Source: Saccharopolyspora oryzae (GTDB taxonomy: Bacteria > Actinomycetota > Actinomycetes > Mycobacteriales > Pseudonocardiaceae). From it: DNA of 64,000 nucleotides. The notes beneath the pieces are model-generated. The model saw only the letters and a list, made by a program, of their open reading frames with translations, made no database searches and was not told the origin of the DNA. The stretch spans positions 1-64,000 of the forward strand of contig NZ_JAQGLA010000013.1 in the NCBI RefSeq assembly GCF_027853915.1, given 5' to 3'. The translations under genes and the position numbers were made by a program. This document shows, in pieces, positions 26,404-35,041 of the stretch (positions within the stretch are counted from its first letter, which is position 1; every line of letters begins with the position of its first letter).

Positions 26404-27989
26404 CCATCAGCCCGGTCACCACGGAGATCATCCGCTCGGCACTGATCCAGGCCGCCGAGGACATGAACACGACCCTGATCCGGTCCTCGTACACGCCGAC
26501 GATCTACGAGGGCAAGGACTGCGCGGTCGCGCTGCTGGACCGCGAGCACCGCGTGCTCGGCCAGTCCTCCGGCCTGCCGATCTTCCTCGGCAACCTGGAG
26601 GAGTGCTCGCGCCGCACCGAGGCCGAGTTCGGTCCGGAGGTGTGGGAACCCGGCGACGTGTGGGTGCTCAACGACTCCTACATCGGCGGCACCCACCTCA
26701 ACGACTGCACCGTGTACGCGCCGATCTTCGTGGCCGGTGAACTCGTCGGCTTCGCCGCGTCGCGCGCGCACTGGATCGACATGGGTTCCAAAGACCCCGG
26801 CGGCTCGATGGATTCGACCACCATCTACCAGGAAGGCCTGCGGATGGGGCCGACCCGGATCGTCGCCGGGGGCGAGGAGTGCCGCGACGTCGTGCGGCTG
26901 ATCGCGACCAACGTCCGGTTCCCGGACGTGACGCTCGGCGACATGCGGGCCCAGATCGCCTGCGCCCGGATGGGGGTGCGGCGGCTGGGCGAGCTGTTCG
27001 CCAGGTACGACGCGGCGACGATCGACCAGGCCCGGCAGGAGATCTTCGCCCAGACCGAACGTCTCGAACGCCAGCAGGTCGCGGCGATCCCGGACGGCAG
27101 CTACGAAGCCACCGGACACCTCGACAACGACGGGATCGACCTGGCCGAGCCGCTGCACGTCACCGTGCGGATCACCGTCGACGGCGACCGGATGACGATC
27201 GACCTCACCGACTGCGCCGACCAGACCACCGGACCGGTCAACTGCGGCCGCGCCCAGGCGATCTCCGCGGCCCGCGTCGGCTACAAGCTGCTGATCTCGC
27301 CCGCGGTCAGCCTCAACGGCGGATCCTTCGCCCCGCTCGACGTCGAGGTCCGCGACGGTTCGATGCTCGGCGCCCGGGAGCCGGCCGCGTGCCAGTACTA
27401 CTACTCCAGCCTCGGCATGCTCATCGACCTGATCGTCAAGGCGCTGGCCCCCGCGATGCCCGACCGGGCGGCCGCCGCCAGCTACGGCGATTCGATGATC
27501 GTGCAGTTCGCCGGGGACAACCCGCGCACCGGAAAGCCGTTCGTGACGCTGGAAGCGACCGTCGGCGGGTGGGGTGCGTGGCGCGGCGGCGACGGCGAGA
27601 CCGCGTTGATCAACAACGTCAACGGCTCGCTGTGCGACCTGCCGATCGAGGTGTTCGAAACGCTCTACCCGGCGCGGGTCACCGAATACCGGATCCGGCC
27701 GGATTCCGGCGGTGCGGGCAGGTGGCGCGGCGGCGATGGCGTGGTGCGCGAGTACGTGATGGAGGCCGACCAGGACCTCTCGCTGTGGTGGGAGCGCTCG
27801 GTCACCCCGGCGTGGGGGCTCGACGGCGGACGACCGGGCACCGCGCCGCGGGTCGTGCTCAACCCCGGCACCGAGCACGCCCGCGAGATGCTCAAGGCCA
27901 ACAGCCTGCGGGTGCGGCGCGGCGACGTGCTGCGCTGCGAATCCGGCGGCGGCGGGGGATACGGCGATCCCGCCGAGCGCGACGGCTGA
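26400..27989 (+). CDS. Hydantoinase B/oxoprolinase family protein (HyuB)
   Basis: 529-residue partner of HyuA. Seen: the N-terminal ALIQAAEDMNTTLIRSSYT, the GDVWVLNDSYIGGTHLND metal-site block, RAHWIDMGSKDPGGSM, and the C-terminal GGAGRWRGGDGVVREY and GGGGGYGDP signatures. Start ATG overlaps the hyuA stop. With HyuA it forms the alpha/beta core of a ring-opening or carboxylating enzyme; no gamma subunit of the acetone/acetophenone carboxylase type is adjacent, which favours a hydantoinase/oxoprolinase role. Confidence 0.9.
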   Translation: MTISPVTTEIIRSALIQAAEDMNTTLIRSSYTPTIYEGKDCAVALLDREHRVLGQSSGLPIFLGNLEECSRRTEAEFGPEVWEPGDVWVLNDSYIGGTHLNDCTVYAPIFVAGELVGFAASRAHWIDMGSKDPGGSMDSTTIYQEGLRMGPTRIVAGGEECRDVVRLIATNVRFPDVTLGDMRAQIACARMGVRRLGELFARYDAATIDQARQEIFAQTERLERQQVAAIPDGSYEATGHLDNDGIDLAEPLHVTVRITVDGDRMTIDLTDCADQTTGPVNCGRAQAISAARVGYKLLISPAVSLNGGSFAPLDVEVRDGSMLGAREPAACQYYYSSLGMLIDLIVKALAPAMPDRAAAASYGDSMIVQFAGDNPRTGKPFVTLEATVGGWGAWRGGDGETALINNVNGSLCDLPIEVFETLYPARVTEYRIRPDSGGAGRWRGGDGVVREYVMEADQDLSLWWERSVTPAWGLDGGRPGTAPRVVLNPGTEHAREMLKANSLRVRRGDVLRCESGGGGGYGDPAERDG

Positions 27990-27993
27990 CCGG

Positions 27994-28033
27994 TTCGGCG
28001 GCGTGCCGGGAAATCGCCTGGCACGCCGCCGAA
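27994..28033. terminator. Bidirectional terminator hairpin
   Basis: Perfect 14-bp stem (TTCGGCGGCGTGCC pairing with GGCACGCCGCCGAA) around a 12-base loop, between the 3' ends of the convergent hyuB and permease genes. Position and strength make it a likely shared intrinsic terminator, without a U-tract. Confidence 0.8.
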
Positions 28034-28074
28034 TTCGAGGCCCCGGGGCTGAGACGAGATGCACACCGGCGCCA

Positions 28075-30024
28075 CTAGTGCTGGATGGCATCAGGTGACG
28101 ACGGAGGAGGCGTCGCGTTCTGCCTCAGCGCCTCGTGATCGGCAACTTCCGCAGTCGCCACCAGGTCGTGGAACCGGTGGTCGGCGATCCGGGCGATCTC
28201 CAAGGCCGCGGCGTGGTACTCGTAGGCGGGAGCGTTGTGCAGCCGCCGTGATCCGTGGTCCAGCACTGCTTGGAGATGTGCGTGCTCGCGCAGGCACATG
28301 ACCAGTGGGAAGCCGAAGCGGTCCCGGTAGGCCCTGGTGAGTTCGTCGAGCTGTTCCTGCTCGTGCTCGACCAGGTCGGTCAGCCCGGCGACGGACTGGT
28401 CGCGGAACGACATTCCGCCGTTGTCCCCGCTGGCGGCCATCGGCCGTCCGAGGTCCGGGTAGGACGGCAGCAGCCGTCGCAGTTCGTCATCGCTGGAGTC
28501 GAAGAACCCCGCTAGAAGGGCTGTCTCGAGCTCGGCCACGTCGGCGAACGGCCGCTGCTCGCGGGCGCGGTCGATGGCCGGGGTCGGGCCTTGGAACAGC
28601 GGCGCGAAGGTGGTTCGGAACTCCTGCGCGGACATGGTGTTGATCTGGTCCAGCGTCAGCCCGAGTTCGCTCGGTGCCTCGTCGCGGGTGGCTTCGCGTC
28701 GTCTGCCGAGGTGGTGGAAGACCAGGTTCAGGACGATCGCGGTGATCGCTCCCATCGTGGTCCCGCTGCCGACGAAGATCTGCGCCCACCCCGGGACGGC
28801 TGTGGTCACCTCGGGCACCATGGTGATGTACATGGCGATCCCGAAGCTGGCGGCCACGATCATGGAGTTGCGGTGGTCGCGGAAGTCGACCCGGGACAGG
28901 ATCTGCAGTCCGACCACGGCCACCATGGCGAACATGGCCAGCGAAGCGCCCCCGAGCACGGGTGCCGGGATGGCCGTGACGACGGCCGCGAACTTCGGCA
29001 CCAAGCCCAGCATGATCATGAAAAGCCCGGCCACGCTGATCACCCAGCGGCTCTTCACCCCTGTGAGGCGCACCAAGCCCACGTTCTCGCTGAAGCAGGT
29101 GTACGGGAACGAGTTGAGGGTCCCGCCGATCATCGTCGAGAGCCCGTCCGCCCGCATCGCGCGGGTGATGTCGTCACCCCGCACGCGCCTGTCGACGATC
29201 TCCGAGACACCGGTCACCGCGCCGGTGGTCTCGATCGCCGTGACCACCATGACCACCATCATCGACAGGACCCCGGCCGGCGACACCATCGGGCTGCCGA
29301 AGTGGAACGGGGTCGACAATCCCACCCAGGAGGCATCTCCCACGGCGCCGAAGCTGGTATCTCCCAACGACCAGGCGACGAACGTGGCGAGCGTCAGGCC
29401 GAGCAGCACCCCCACCGTGGACAGAAACCCCCGCGACACCTTGTGCACCAGGACGATGACGGCGAACGTGCCGAGGGCATAAGCCATGTTGCGGCCGCTA
29501 CCCGGATCGAACGAGAGTCCTTCCCCTCCGGCTGCGCTCTTCGCGGCGACCGAAAGCAGGCTCAGGCCGATGATGGAGATGACCGACCCCGTCACCACCG
29601 GCGGGAAGTAACGCACCATGCGGCCGAAGACCGGTGCGATCACGAATGTGATCAGTCCGGCCACGATCACGGCGCCGTAGACCATCCGAAGCCCCTGCGC
29701 GCCGCCACCCGCACCCAGACCGATGGCGACCATCGGTGCCACTGCGACCGCCGACACGCCCTGCAGCAGCGGGAGCCGCACCCCTACCTTCCAGCAGCCC
29801 ACCGACTGGATGATGGAGGCTATTCCGCAGGTCAGCAGGCACGCGTTGATGAGGTGGACGAGTTGACCGCTGTCCAGGCCCAGTGCTGAGGCCAGCAGGG
29901 TCGGGATGACGATCGCCCCACCGGCGAAGAACGCCAGCACGTGCTGGAACCCGTAGACGGTCAGCTTCGCCGCCGACGGCACCTCGTTCACGGGGTGACG
30001 GCGAGCCCGGGCGCCGGTGCTCAT
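28075..30024 (-). CDS. NCS2 purine/xanthine permease fused to an OHCU decarboxylase-like domain
   Basis: 649 residues in two parts. Residues 1-~440 are a nucleobase:cation symporter-2 (xanthine/urate/uracil permease): GFQHVLAFFAGGAIVIP in helix 1, GVSEIVDRRVRGDDITRAMRADG (core RGDDITRAMRADG), and CFSENVGLVRLTGV, the family substrate/motif segment. Residues ~456-620 resemble 2-oxo-4-hydroxy-4-carboxy-5-ureidoimidazoline (OHCU) decarboxylase, a urate-breakdown enzyme: LTLDQINTMSAQEF, SYPDLGRP, DQSVAGLTDL, YRDRFGFPLVMCLREH. The catalytic-type His of H-P-D-L is Tyr (Y522) and the Glu of S-x-x-E-Q is Asp (D542). ATG 30024 lies inside the GST gene's end (overlap 4 bases). It probably imports a (methyl)xanthine or urate for the demethylase upstream. 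Confidence 0.85.
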   Translation of the reverse strand: MSTGARARRHPVNEVPSAAKLTVYGFQHVLAFFAGGAIVIPTLLASALGLDSGQLVHLINACLLTCGIASIIQSVGCWKVGVRLPLLQGVSAVAVAPMVAIGLGAGGGAQGLRMVYGAVIVAGLITFVIAPVFGRMVRYFPPVVTGSVISIIGLSLLSVAAKSAAGGEGLSFDPGSGRNMAYALGTFAVIVLVHKVSRGFLSTVGVLLGLTLATFVAWSLGDTSFGAVGDASWVGLSTPFHFGSPMVSPAGVLSMMVVMVVTAIETTGAVTGVSEIVDRRVRGDDITRAMRADGLSTMIGGTLNSFPYTCFSENVGLVRLTGVKSRWVISVAGLFMIMLGLVPKFAAVVTAIPAPVLGGASLAMFAMVAVVGLQILSRVDFRDHRNSMIVAASFGIAMYITMVPEVTTAVPGWAQIFVGSGTTMGAITAIVLNLVFHHLGRRREATRDEAPSELGLTLDQINTMSAQEFRTTFAPLFQGPTPAIDRAREQRPFADVAELETALLAGFFDSSDDELRRLLPSYPDLGRPMAASGDNGGMSFRDQSVAGLTDLVEHEQEQLDELTRAYRDRFGFPLVMCLREHAHLQAVLDHGSRRLHNAPAYEYHAAALEIARIADHRFHDLVATAEVADHEALRQNATPPPSSPDAIQH

Positions 30025-30647
30025 GACGGATGTCCCGCGGCGACGCGGAAGATCCCGGGCATCAAGGGCACGCCCGGCACCCGCTGGACTCGATCGCACC
30101 AGCGCCGCACGGCGGGGTAGTCCAGGCGGGAAACGCCACCTTCCTCGCAGAGCACGACATCTCCGAAGCAGGCGATGTCGCCGAGCGAGAACGTGCCCAC
30201 CAGGAAGTCCTCGCCCTGCCGCTCCATGAACCACAAGTGGCGGTCCAGCACGCGCAACAACCGATGCGCTTCCTGCTGGGCCTGCGGAAGATCCACCGGA
30301 TCACCGAATGCCTCGTGCCTCCGCGCCGCTCCCGCGGATGTGGTCAGGTCACGCGCGAACACCAGCCAGTCCAGCACGGATGCGTGTCCAGCCGGATCAT
30401 CAGCACGCACGAGCCTTCCGTCGGTGTCGTAGACCCGAGCCAAGTACAGCAAGGCTGATCCGGCATGGTGCGCAACCGCCGCGGGAGCCACCCGGTCGTC
30501 GATGAGCACCAGGGCCGACCGGCCACCGTCCGGGTCGAAGCCGTACTCCTCCAGGGCCACCGACCGGAAGTCCAGTCCGAGCACGCCCAGCAGCACGCGG
30601 ACCTGGTAGCACTCGGCGGACGTCTCGTCGTCGTAGAGGACGATCAT
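30021..30647 (-). CDS. Glutathione S-transferase-like protein (NdmE-like)
   Basis: 208-residue GST-fold protein: thioredoxin-like N-terminal domain (ETSAECYQVRVLLGVLGLDF, then the DRVAPA and SALLYLAR blocks) and an all-helical C-terminal domain (LLRVLDRHLWFMERQGEDFLVG, FSLGDIACFGDVVL). Actinomycetes lack or rarely make glutathione, so a structural role is more plausible than catalysis. It sits between a Rieske-carrying reductase and the permease. In P. putida CBB5 a GST-like protein, NdmE, is needed to assemble the N7-demethylase from NdmC and NdmD; the same gene set occurs here, which is the basis for the NdmE-like call. Confidence 0.82.
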   Translation of the reverse strand: MIVLYDDETSAECYQVRVLLGVLGLDFRSVALEEYGFDPDGGRSALVLIDDRVAPAAVAHHAGSALLYLARVYDTDGRLVRADDPAGHASVLDWLVFARDLTTSAGAARRHEAFGDPVDLPQAQQEAHRLLRVLDRHLWFMERQGEDFLVGTFSLGDIACFGDVVLCEEGGVSRLDYPAVRRWCDRVQRVPGVPLMPGIFRVAAGHPS

Positions 30648-30657
30648 GGTGAACTCC

Positions 30658-32385
30658 TCACAGGTCCAGGGTCAGCCGATCGGTGAGCGACCGCGAAACG
30701 CACGTCATCATCGAGTCACCCGCCGCTCTCTCGTCCTCGTCGAGGTAGACGTCCTGGTGATCCGGCTGGCCGTCGATGACCGCAACCCGGCAGGTGCCGC
30801 AGGCGCCCTGCTCGCACGAGGACGGAATCGTCACACCGGCCTCGCGCACGGTCTCCAGGATGCTGCGCCCGGGCTCCACCGTCAGGTTCATGACCGACCG
30901 GGCGAGGACGATCTCGAAACGACTGCTTTCGTCGATCTCCTGGTCGTTGCGGAAGTACTCGAAGTGCACGGCTTCGCGCGGCCAGCCGGCCCGGTGAGCG
31001 ACATCCCTGGCGGTGTCCAGCATCGGCGGGGGGCCGCAGACGTAGACCTGGCAGTCCTCGTGATCCGTTGCCCCGAGGAGTCGCTCCAGCTCGGCCGTCG
31101 TCTCCGCGGGATCCAGTCCGATGATGGTCCGGACATTTCCCAGGCGTGCCAGGCGATCCTTGAAGGACACGTCGGCTTCGCGCGCGGCGAAGTAGTGCAG
31201 CTCGTAGTGGAGCTCCTGGTGCTCCAACATCTGCGCCATCGCGAGCAGCGGGGTGATCCCGATTCCGCCCGCGACCAGCACCGTGCGTTCGCGGTCTCGC
31301 CGCAGCGGAAAGTTGTTGCGCGGCAAGGACACCGCGAGCACGTCACCTTCGCGCACCCGTTCGTGCAAGGATACCGATCCCCCTGCGGAGTCGGGGGTCA
31401 GCTTCACCCCGATCACGTAGTGCCCGGTCTCGCCGGGCGCGTTGACCAGCGAGTACTGGCGGACCAGACCACCGGGCAGGGCGACGTCGAGATGAGAACC
31501 CGGTTGACCGCTCGGGAGCGGACGGTCGCCCACCGGTCCGAGCTCCAGTCCGCGGACGCCGGCGCCCGCCTCCCACGTTCGGACCACCCGGACCCGAGTC
31601 GGCAGGTCGAGGTGCTCACTGCCGGCGGGCAGCGACGCCAAGTGCTTCGGGACCGGTTCGTAGCGGGGCGACAGCGGTTCCGGAGCGGGCTCGTCGGCTT
31701 CCCGTTCCTGAGCGATCTCCCGGAAGCGTGTCAGGGCACCGTCGAAGTGCCGGAGCAGTCGCAGTCTCCCCGCCGATGCCTGGCCGGTCAGCACACCCCG
31801 GATGATCGCGCGGTCGGCATCCACGGGCTGCACCGCGAAGAAGCCGACCCCTTCCACCTCGACGATGAAGTCCCCGCATCGCCGAGCCGCCGGCGGTGCG
31901 GCGTCCGGAAGCGCAGGTGGATGTTCGACGAGCAGGGCCACCACGTTCTCCGGCCGCGCCCGTACCGGCATGGGGCGGAGCACGAGACCAGCGTCGAGTT
32001 CGGGTGGCTCGTCAGTCGGCTCCGCCAACGCGGTCCACACCATCCCGCCGCTCGTGCGCACCGGATAGGTTCGATTGGTGATGGTCCGCGCGGGGGCATC
32101 GGCGGGATGCGCCGGGATGTAGGTGCAGGCCGCAGTGCGGTTGGCGTAGCGCCAGCCGTGGTACTGGCATTTCAGCTCGCGGCCGTCGTTCATCGCGACC
32201 GACAGTCGGACACCCCGGTGCAGGCACCGGTTTTCCCAGACGTTGACGTGATCGTCGTCGGCTCGCCACACAGCCAGTTCCTGCCCGAGCAGTTGGCCTT
32301 GGAACACGTGCCGGTAAACCAGATCGCTCTCGGCGGCGATGGGGTGCCAGCTCTTCCCCGCGCGCAGCAGCAGGTCTTCACCCAT
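30658..32385 (-). CDS. Rieske-FNR-ferredoxin fusion reductase (NdmD-like)
   Basis: 575-residue multi-centre reductase. Residues ~10-120: Rieske domain with C54-x-H56 and C73-x2-H76 (RCLHRG, CQYHGW). Residues ~140-230 are a linker with a faint oxygenase-like tail (FFAVQPVDADRAIIRG). Residues ~262-480: flavin/NAD(P)H reductase of the PDR/VanB type (RQYSLVN at 309-315, [13 protein letters not shown] at 371). Residues ~490-575: plant-type 2Fe-2S ferredoxin with C524, C529, C532 and C562. The N-terminal Rieske domain is the hallmark of NdmD, which supplies the Rieske centre missing from its partner oxygenase. Start overlaps the upstream oxygenase stop (TGATG), giving coupled translation. Confidence 0.88.
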   Translation of the reverse strand: MGEDLLLRAGKSWHPIAAESDLVYRHVFQGQLLGQELAVWRADDDHVNVWENRCLHRGVRLSVAMNDGRELKCQYHGWRYANRTAACTYIPAHPADAPARTITNRTYPVRTSGGMVWTALAEPTDEPPELDAGLVLRPMPVRARPENVVALLVEHPPALPDAAPPAARRCGDFIVEVEGVGFFAVQPVDADRAIIRGVLTGQASAGRLRLLRHFDGALTRFREIAQEREADEPAPEPLSPRYEPVPKHLASLPAGSEHLDLPTRVRVVRTWEAGAGVRGLELGPVGDRPLPSGQPGSHLDVALPGGLVRQYSLVNAPGETGHYVIGVKLTPDSAGGSVSLHERVREGDVLAVSLPRNNFPLRRDRERTVLVAGGIGITPLLAMAQMLEHQELHYELHYFAAREADVSFKDRLARLGNVRTIIGLDPAETTAELERLLGATDHEDCQVYVCGPPPMLDTARDVAHRAGWPREAVHFEYFRNDQEIDESSRFEIVLARSVMNLTVEPGRSILETVREAGVTIPSSCEQGACGTCRVAVIDGQPDHQDVYLDEDERAAGDSMMTCVSRSLTDRLTLDL

Positions 32386-33290
32386 CACGCGGCTCCCGGG
32401 ATGACGCCGTAGCGGACACCCATCTGGCCCAGCCACCGGCGATAGGCGACGCCGGACTTGTCGGCCCGGATCGGCGTCTCCGCTCGCGGGTCGAGCGGCA
32501 GCCTGCGCGGCAACTGGTTCTCCAGGACGGGTTTGTCCTGGCCGAAGATGGATACCTGGAACCGGCGCAGGGCCCAGTCGGGCTGGCTGTCGTCCAGCAG
32601 GCACAGCCACATGTGGGCGCGGATGTGCTCCTGGTCGAGGGCCTGCACGAACAGCGCGATGACGTCGAACCGATCCGCGACCCCCGGGCTCGACTTGTAC
32701 AGCACGGAGCAGTGGGGATGCGGGACCCGGAACGCGTAGTCGACCTCCGCGCCGCCCTGGCTGGACAGCGCCGCTTGTGGCTGGTAGAAAACGCAATCCG
32801 TTGCCAGGATTTCCTCGCCGGCGACGGAGACCTCCACGTTGTAGTCCTTGACCTCGGTGTGCGGCTCATCGCCCAGAACGGAGGTGTGGACGAACGGAAA
32901 GTGCCCCATGTCGAGAAAGTTCTCGATGCTCCTGGGAGCGGACGTGTGGGCCGTGATCGACGTGGCGTGCAGCAGACGTCGATCGCTCTCGTCCGCTTCC
33001 GGAATGCCGAACAGCGGGCGCGGCGTGCCCAGCGACGTCCACAGGTAGCCGTACCGCTCGGTCACCGGCAGCGTCGAAGCCGGAGGCCCTTCCGCCGAGT
33101 CGGGATCGTCGCCCCGCCGTTTCCACACGGCGAACCCGCCCTCGGGCGATCGGCTCAGCGTCAGCGGAACACCGAGCAGCTGATCTTTCCAGGTGCGGTT
33201 TTTCGGCATCGTCTCGACGGCCCCCAACGGGTGCCACAGGTCGAGCAGAGGGTCGTCCTCGCAGGGTTGGTCCAGGCGTTCGGGAGCCAT
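32385..33290 (-). CDS. Rieske-cluster-less oxygenase catalytic subunit (NdmC-like)
   Basis: 301-residue Rieske oxygenase alpha-type protein lacking its Rieske cluster. It starts like the family (LLDLWHPLGAVE, LLGVPLTLSR, FAVWK) but jumps over ~25 residues (57-78) to LPVTERYGYLWTSLG; the CxH...CxxH segment normally between these points is absent. The mononuclear iron site is intact: N124, D127, H130, H135 in ENFLDMGHFPFVH, with D252 in FGQDKPVLENQ a candidate third ligand. AGGAGG precedes ATG 33290. Its electrons should come from the Rieske-bearing reductase encoded next. This matches NdmC, the N7-demethylase subunit for 7-methylxanthine; methyl removal would release formaldehyde. Substrate is inferred from gene neighbours. 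Confidence 0.85.
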   Translation of the reverse strand: MAPERLDQPCEDDPLLDLWHPLGAVETMPKNRTWKDQLLGVPLTLSRSPEGGFAVWKRRGDDPDSAEGPPASTLPVTERYGYLWTSLGTPRPLFGIPEADESDRRLLHATSITAHTSAPRSIENFLDMGHFPFVHTSVLGDEPHTEVKDYNVEVSVAGEEILATDCVFYQPQAALSSQGGAEVDYAFRVPHPHCSVLYKSSPGVADRFDVIALFVQALDQEHIRAHMWLCLLDDSQPDWALRRFQVSIFGQDKPVLENQLPRRLPLDPRAETPIRADKSGVAYRRWLGQMGVRYGVIPGAA

Positions 33291-33442
33291 GGGTGGCCTC
33301 CTTGCACAGACGGTCGGGAGGGGAGGGGTCTGGCTGGAGTCGCCATCCCGCTCCGGAGGTCGACGTCGCGACCACGGACCCGGCTCTGATCACTCCCGAA
33401 CTGGTGCCAGCCAAGAAGTTAGCACCCTCCGAGCAGGAAATA

Positions 33443-33463
33443 AACAAACTGTTGCAGTATGTT
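33443..33463. promoter_or_regulatory. Candidate operator upstream of the ndmC-like operon
   Basis: AACAAACTG, three bases, CAGTATGTT: 8 of 9 arm positions pair. It is in an AT-rich pocket about 150 bases upstream of the oxygenase start at 33290, close to the remnant of an IclR regulator gene. The remaining bases of the 33291-33529 gap show nothing else recognisable. Confidence 0.45.
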
Positions 33464-33529
33464 CACGGCCCCTCAGCGCCGGAAAGCATGCAGCGGCCGC
33501 TGAACTTCGACCCCTGGGACAGCGGCTGT

Positions 33530-33760
33530 TCAACCGCCCGATGTCCGCGTATTGCGCTCTGCGGACGGTAGTTCGGCACCGAGGCGCCGTGCGGCGTCGA
33601 CCAGCGTGCTCGCCACGTAGGGAAGCTCGTCGTGGGGCAGGCGAGTGGCTGGGGCGCCGATGATCAATGCTCCGCGGGTGCGCCCGTGGATGTCGATCAT
33701 CGACGCCGACGGCGGAGAGCTGCCGGCTGTAGGCCGCTGGTTGTAGTCGGGTGCTGCTCG
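33530..33760 (-). pseudogene. C-terminal fragment of an IclR-type regulator
   Basis: Minus-strand reading MIDIHGRTRGALIIGAPATRL followed by HDELPYVASTLVDAARRLG is the end of an IclR effector domain (the strand-then-GPasRl-then-helix ending). Nothing matching the HTH or the first half of the effector domain is present upstream; the sequence before it (33760-33846) reads instead as an unrelated short tail (TNELFWGRTEFHDEQHP in another frame). So only the last ~60 codons of a regulator survive, between the mscR gene and the ndmC-like operon. Confidence 0.6.
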
Positions 33761-33846
33761 TCGTGGAATTCGGTGCGCCCCCAGAACAACTCGTTGGTCT
33801 GCGGGGTCAGGGGAATGCAGGCGGACACCTTGCATTCGCCTGGCCA

Positions 33847-34950
33847 TCAGGACCTCGCAGGGTCCAGGAGCACCACCGAACGCAGGACTTCGCCGGCGCG
33901 CATCTTGTCGAATGCGGACTCGATCTGGTCCAGGGCAATGGTTTCGGTGACGAACTTGTCGAGCGGGAGCCGGCCCTGCAGGTAGAGGTCGATGCAGGTG
34001 GGGAAGTCCCGGCTGGGCAGGCAGTCGCCGTACCAGGAGGACTTCAGGGCGCCGCCGCGGCCGAAGTACTCGATCAGCGGGATTTCCGGCGCCATCAGGT
34101 CCGGGGTCGGGACTCCGATCAGGACGACTGTGCCTGCCAAGTCGCGGGCGAAGAACGCCTGCCGGTAGGTCTCCGGGCGTCCTACGGCGTCGACGACGAC
34201 GTCGGCGCCGTAGCCGTCGGTGACCGAGCGGATGAACTCGACCGGGTCGGTCTCGCGGGCGTTGCAGGTGTGCGTGGCGCCGAACTCCTCGGCCCACGTC
34301 AGCTTTCGCGGGTCGGTGTCCACGGCGATGATCGTGATCGCCCCGGCCAGCTTCGCGCCGGCGATAGCGGCGTCACCGACGCCGCCGCAGCCGATCACCG
34401 CGAGCGAGTCGCCACGGCCCACCTGCCCGGTGTTGACCGCCGCACCGAGGCCGGCCATCACGCCGCAGCCGAGCAGCCCGGCGACCTGCGCCGGGGCCTC
34501 CGGGTTCACCTTGGTGCACTGCCCGGCGGCGACCAGCGTCTTCTCCGCGAACGCGCCGATGCCCAGGGCCGGGGACAGCACGGTGCCGTCTTCCAGGGTC
34601 ATGGCCTGCTCGGCGTTGCAGGTGTCGAAGCAGTACTGCGGCTTTCCCCTCCGGCACGCCCGGCAGGCGCCGCACACCGCGCGCCAGTTCAGCACCACGT
34701 AGTCGCCCGGGGCCAGGTCGGCCACGCCGTCGCCGATCGATTCCACGATTCCGGCGGCTTCGTGGCCGAGCAGGAACGGGAACTCGTCGTTGATGCCGCC
34801 GTCGCGGTAGTGCAGGTCGGTATGGCAGACCCCGCACGCCTGGATCGCGACCACGGCCTCGCCCGGACCCGGCTCCGGAACGATGATCGTCTCGACGGTC
34901 ACCGGCTCGCCCTCGGCGAGCGCGACGACACCGCGAACCTGTTGTGGCAT
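33847..34950 (-). CDS. mscR: S-(hydroxymethyl)mycothiol dehydrogenase
   Basis: 367-residue zinc alcohol dehydrogenase of the mycothiol-dependent formaldehyde dehydrogenase group; it oxidises the formaldehyde-mycothiol adduct with NAD. Seen: [10 protein letters not shown] start typical of MscR, catalytic zinc ligands C42 area in [18 protein letters not shown] and GHE62-64, structural zinc cysteines C93, C96, C99 and C107, [36 protein letters not shown], and [17 protein letters not shown] 34950 fits the family. It is the third gene after a ferritin-like protein and a VanB-type reductase and lies upstream of the demethylase operon, so it is well placed to remove formaldehyde from oxidative demethylation. 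Confidence 0.93.
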   Translation of the reverse strand: MPQQVRGVVALAEGEPVTVETIIVPEPGPGEAVVAIQACGVCHTDLHYRDGGINDEFPFLLGHEAAGIVESIGDGVADLAPGDYVVLNWRAVCGACRACRRGKPQYCFDTCNAEQAMTLEDGTVLSPALGIGAFAEKTLVAAGQCTKVNPEAPAQVAGLLGCGVMAGLGAAVNTGQVGRGDSLAVIGCGGVGDAAIAGAKLAGAITIIAVDTDPRKLTWAEEFGATHTCNARETDPVEFIRSVTDGYGADVVVDAVGRPETYRQAFFARDLAGTVVLIGVPTPDLMAPEIPLIEYFGRGGALKSSWYGDCLPSRDFPTCIDLYLQGRLPLDKFVTETIALDQIESAFDKMRAGEVLRSVVLLDPARS

Positions 34951-35041
34951 GACGTCTCCTTCGGTGTGGGGAGCGTGGTTTCCGGAGCCCGGATCGAGAG
35001 GGGAAGCCCGCGTCCGCTGTCGTGGACCGGCCCGGACGGTT

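Noticed and set aside
26070-28091. 673-codon minus-strand ORF opposite hyuB
   Set aside because: Antisense shadow; no recognisable domain, while the plus strand carries complete HyuB signatures.
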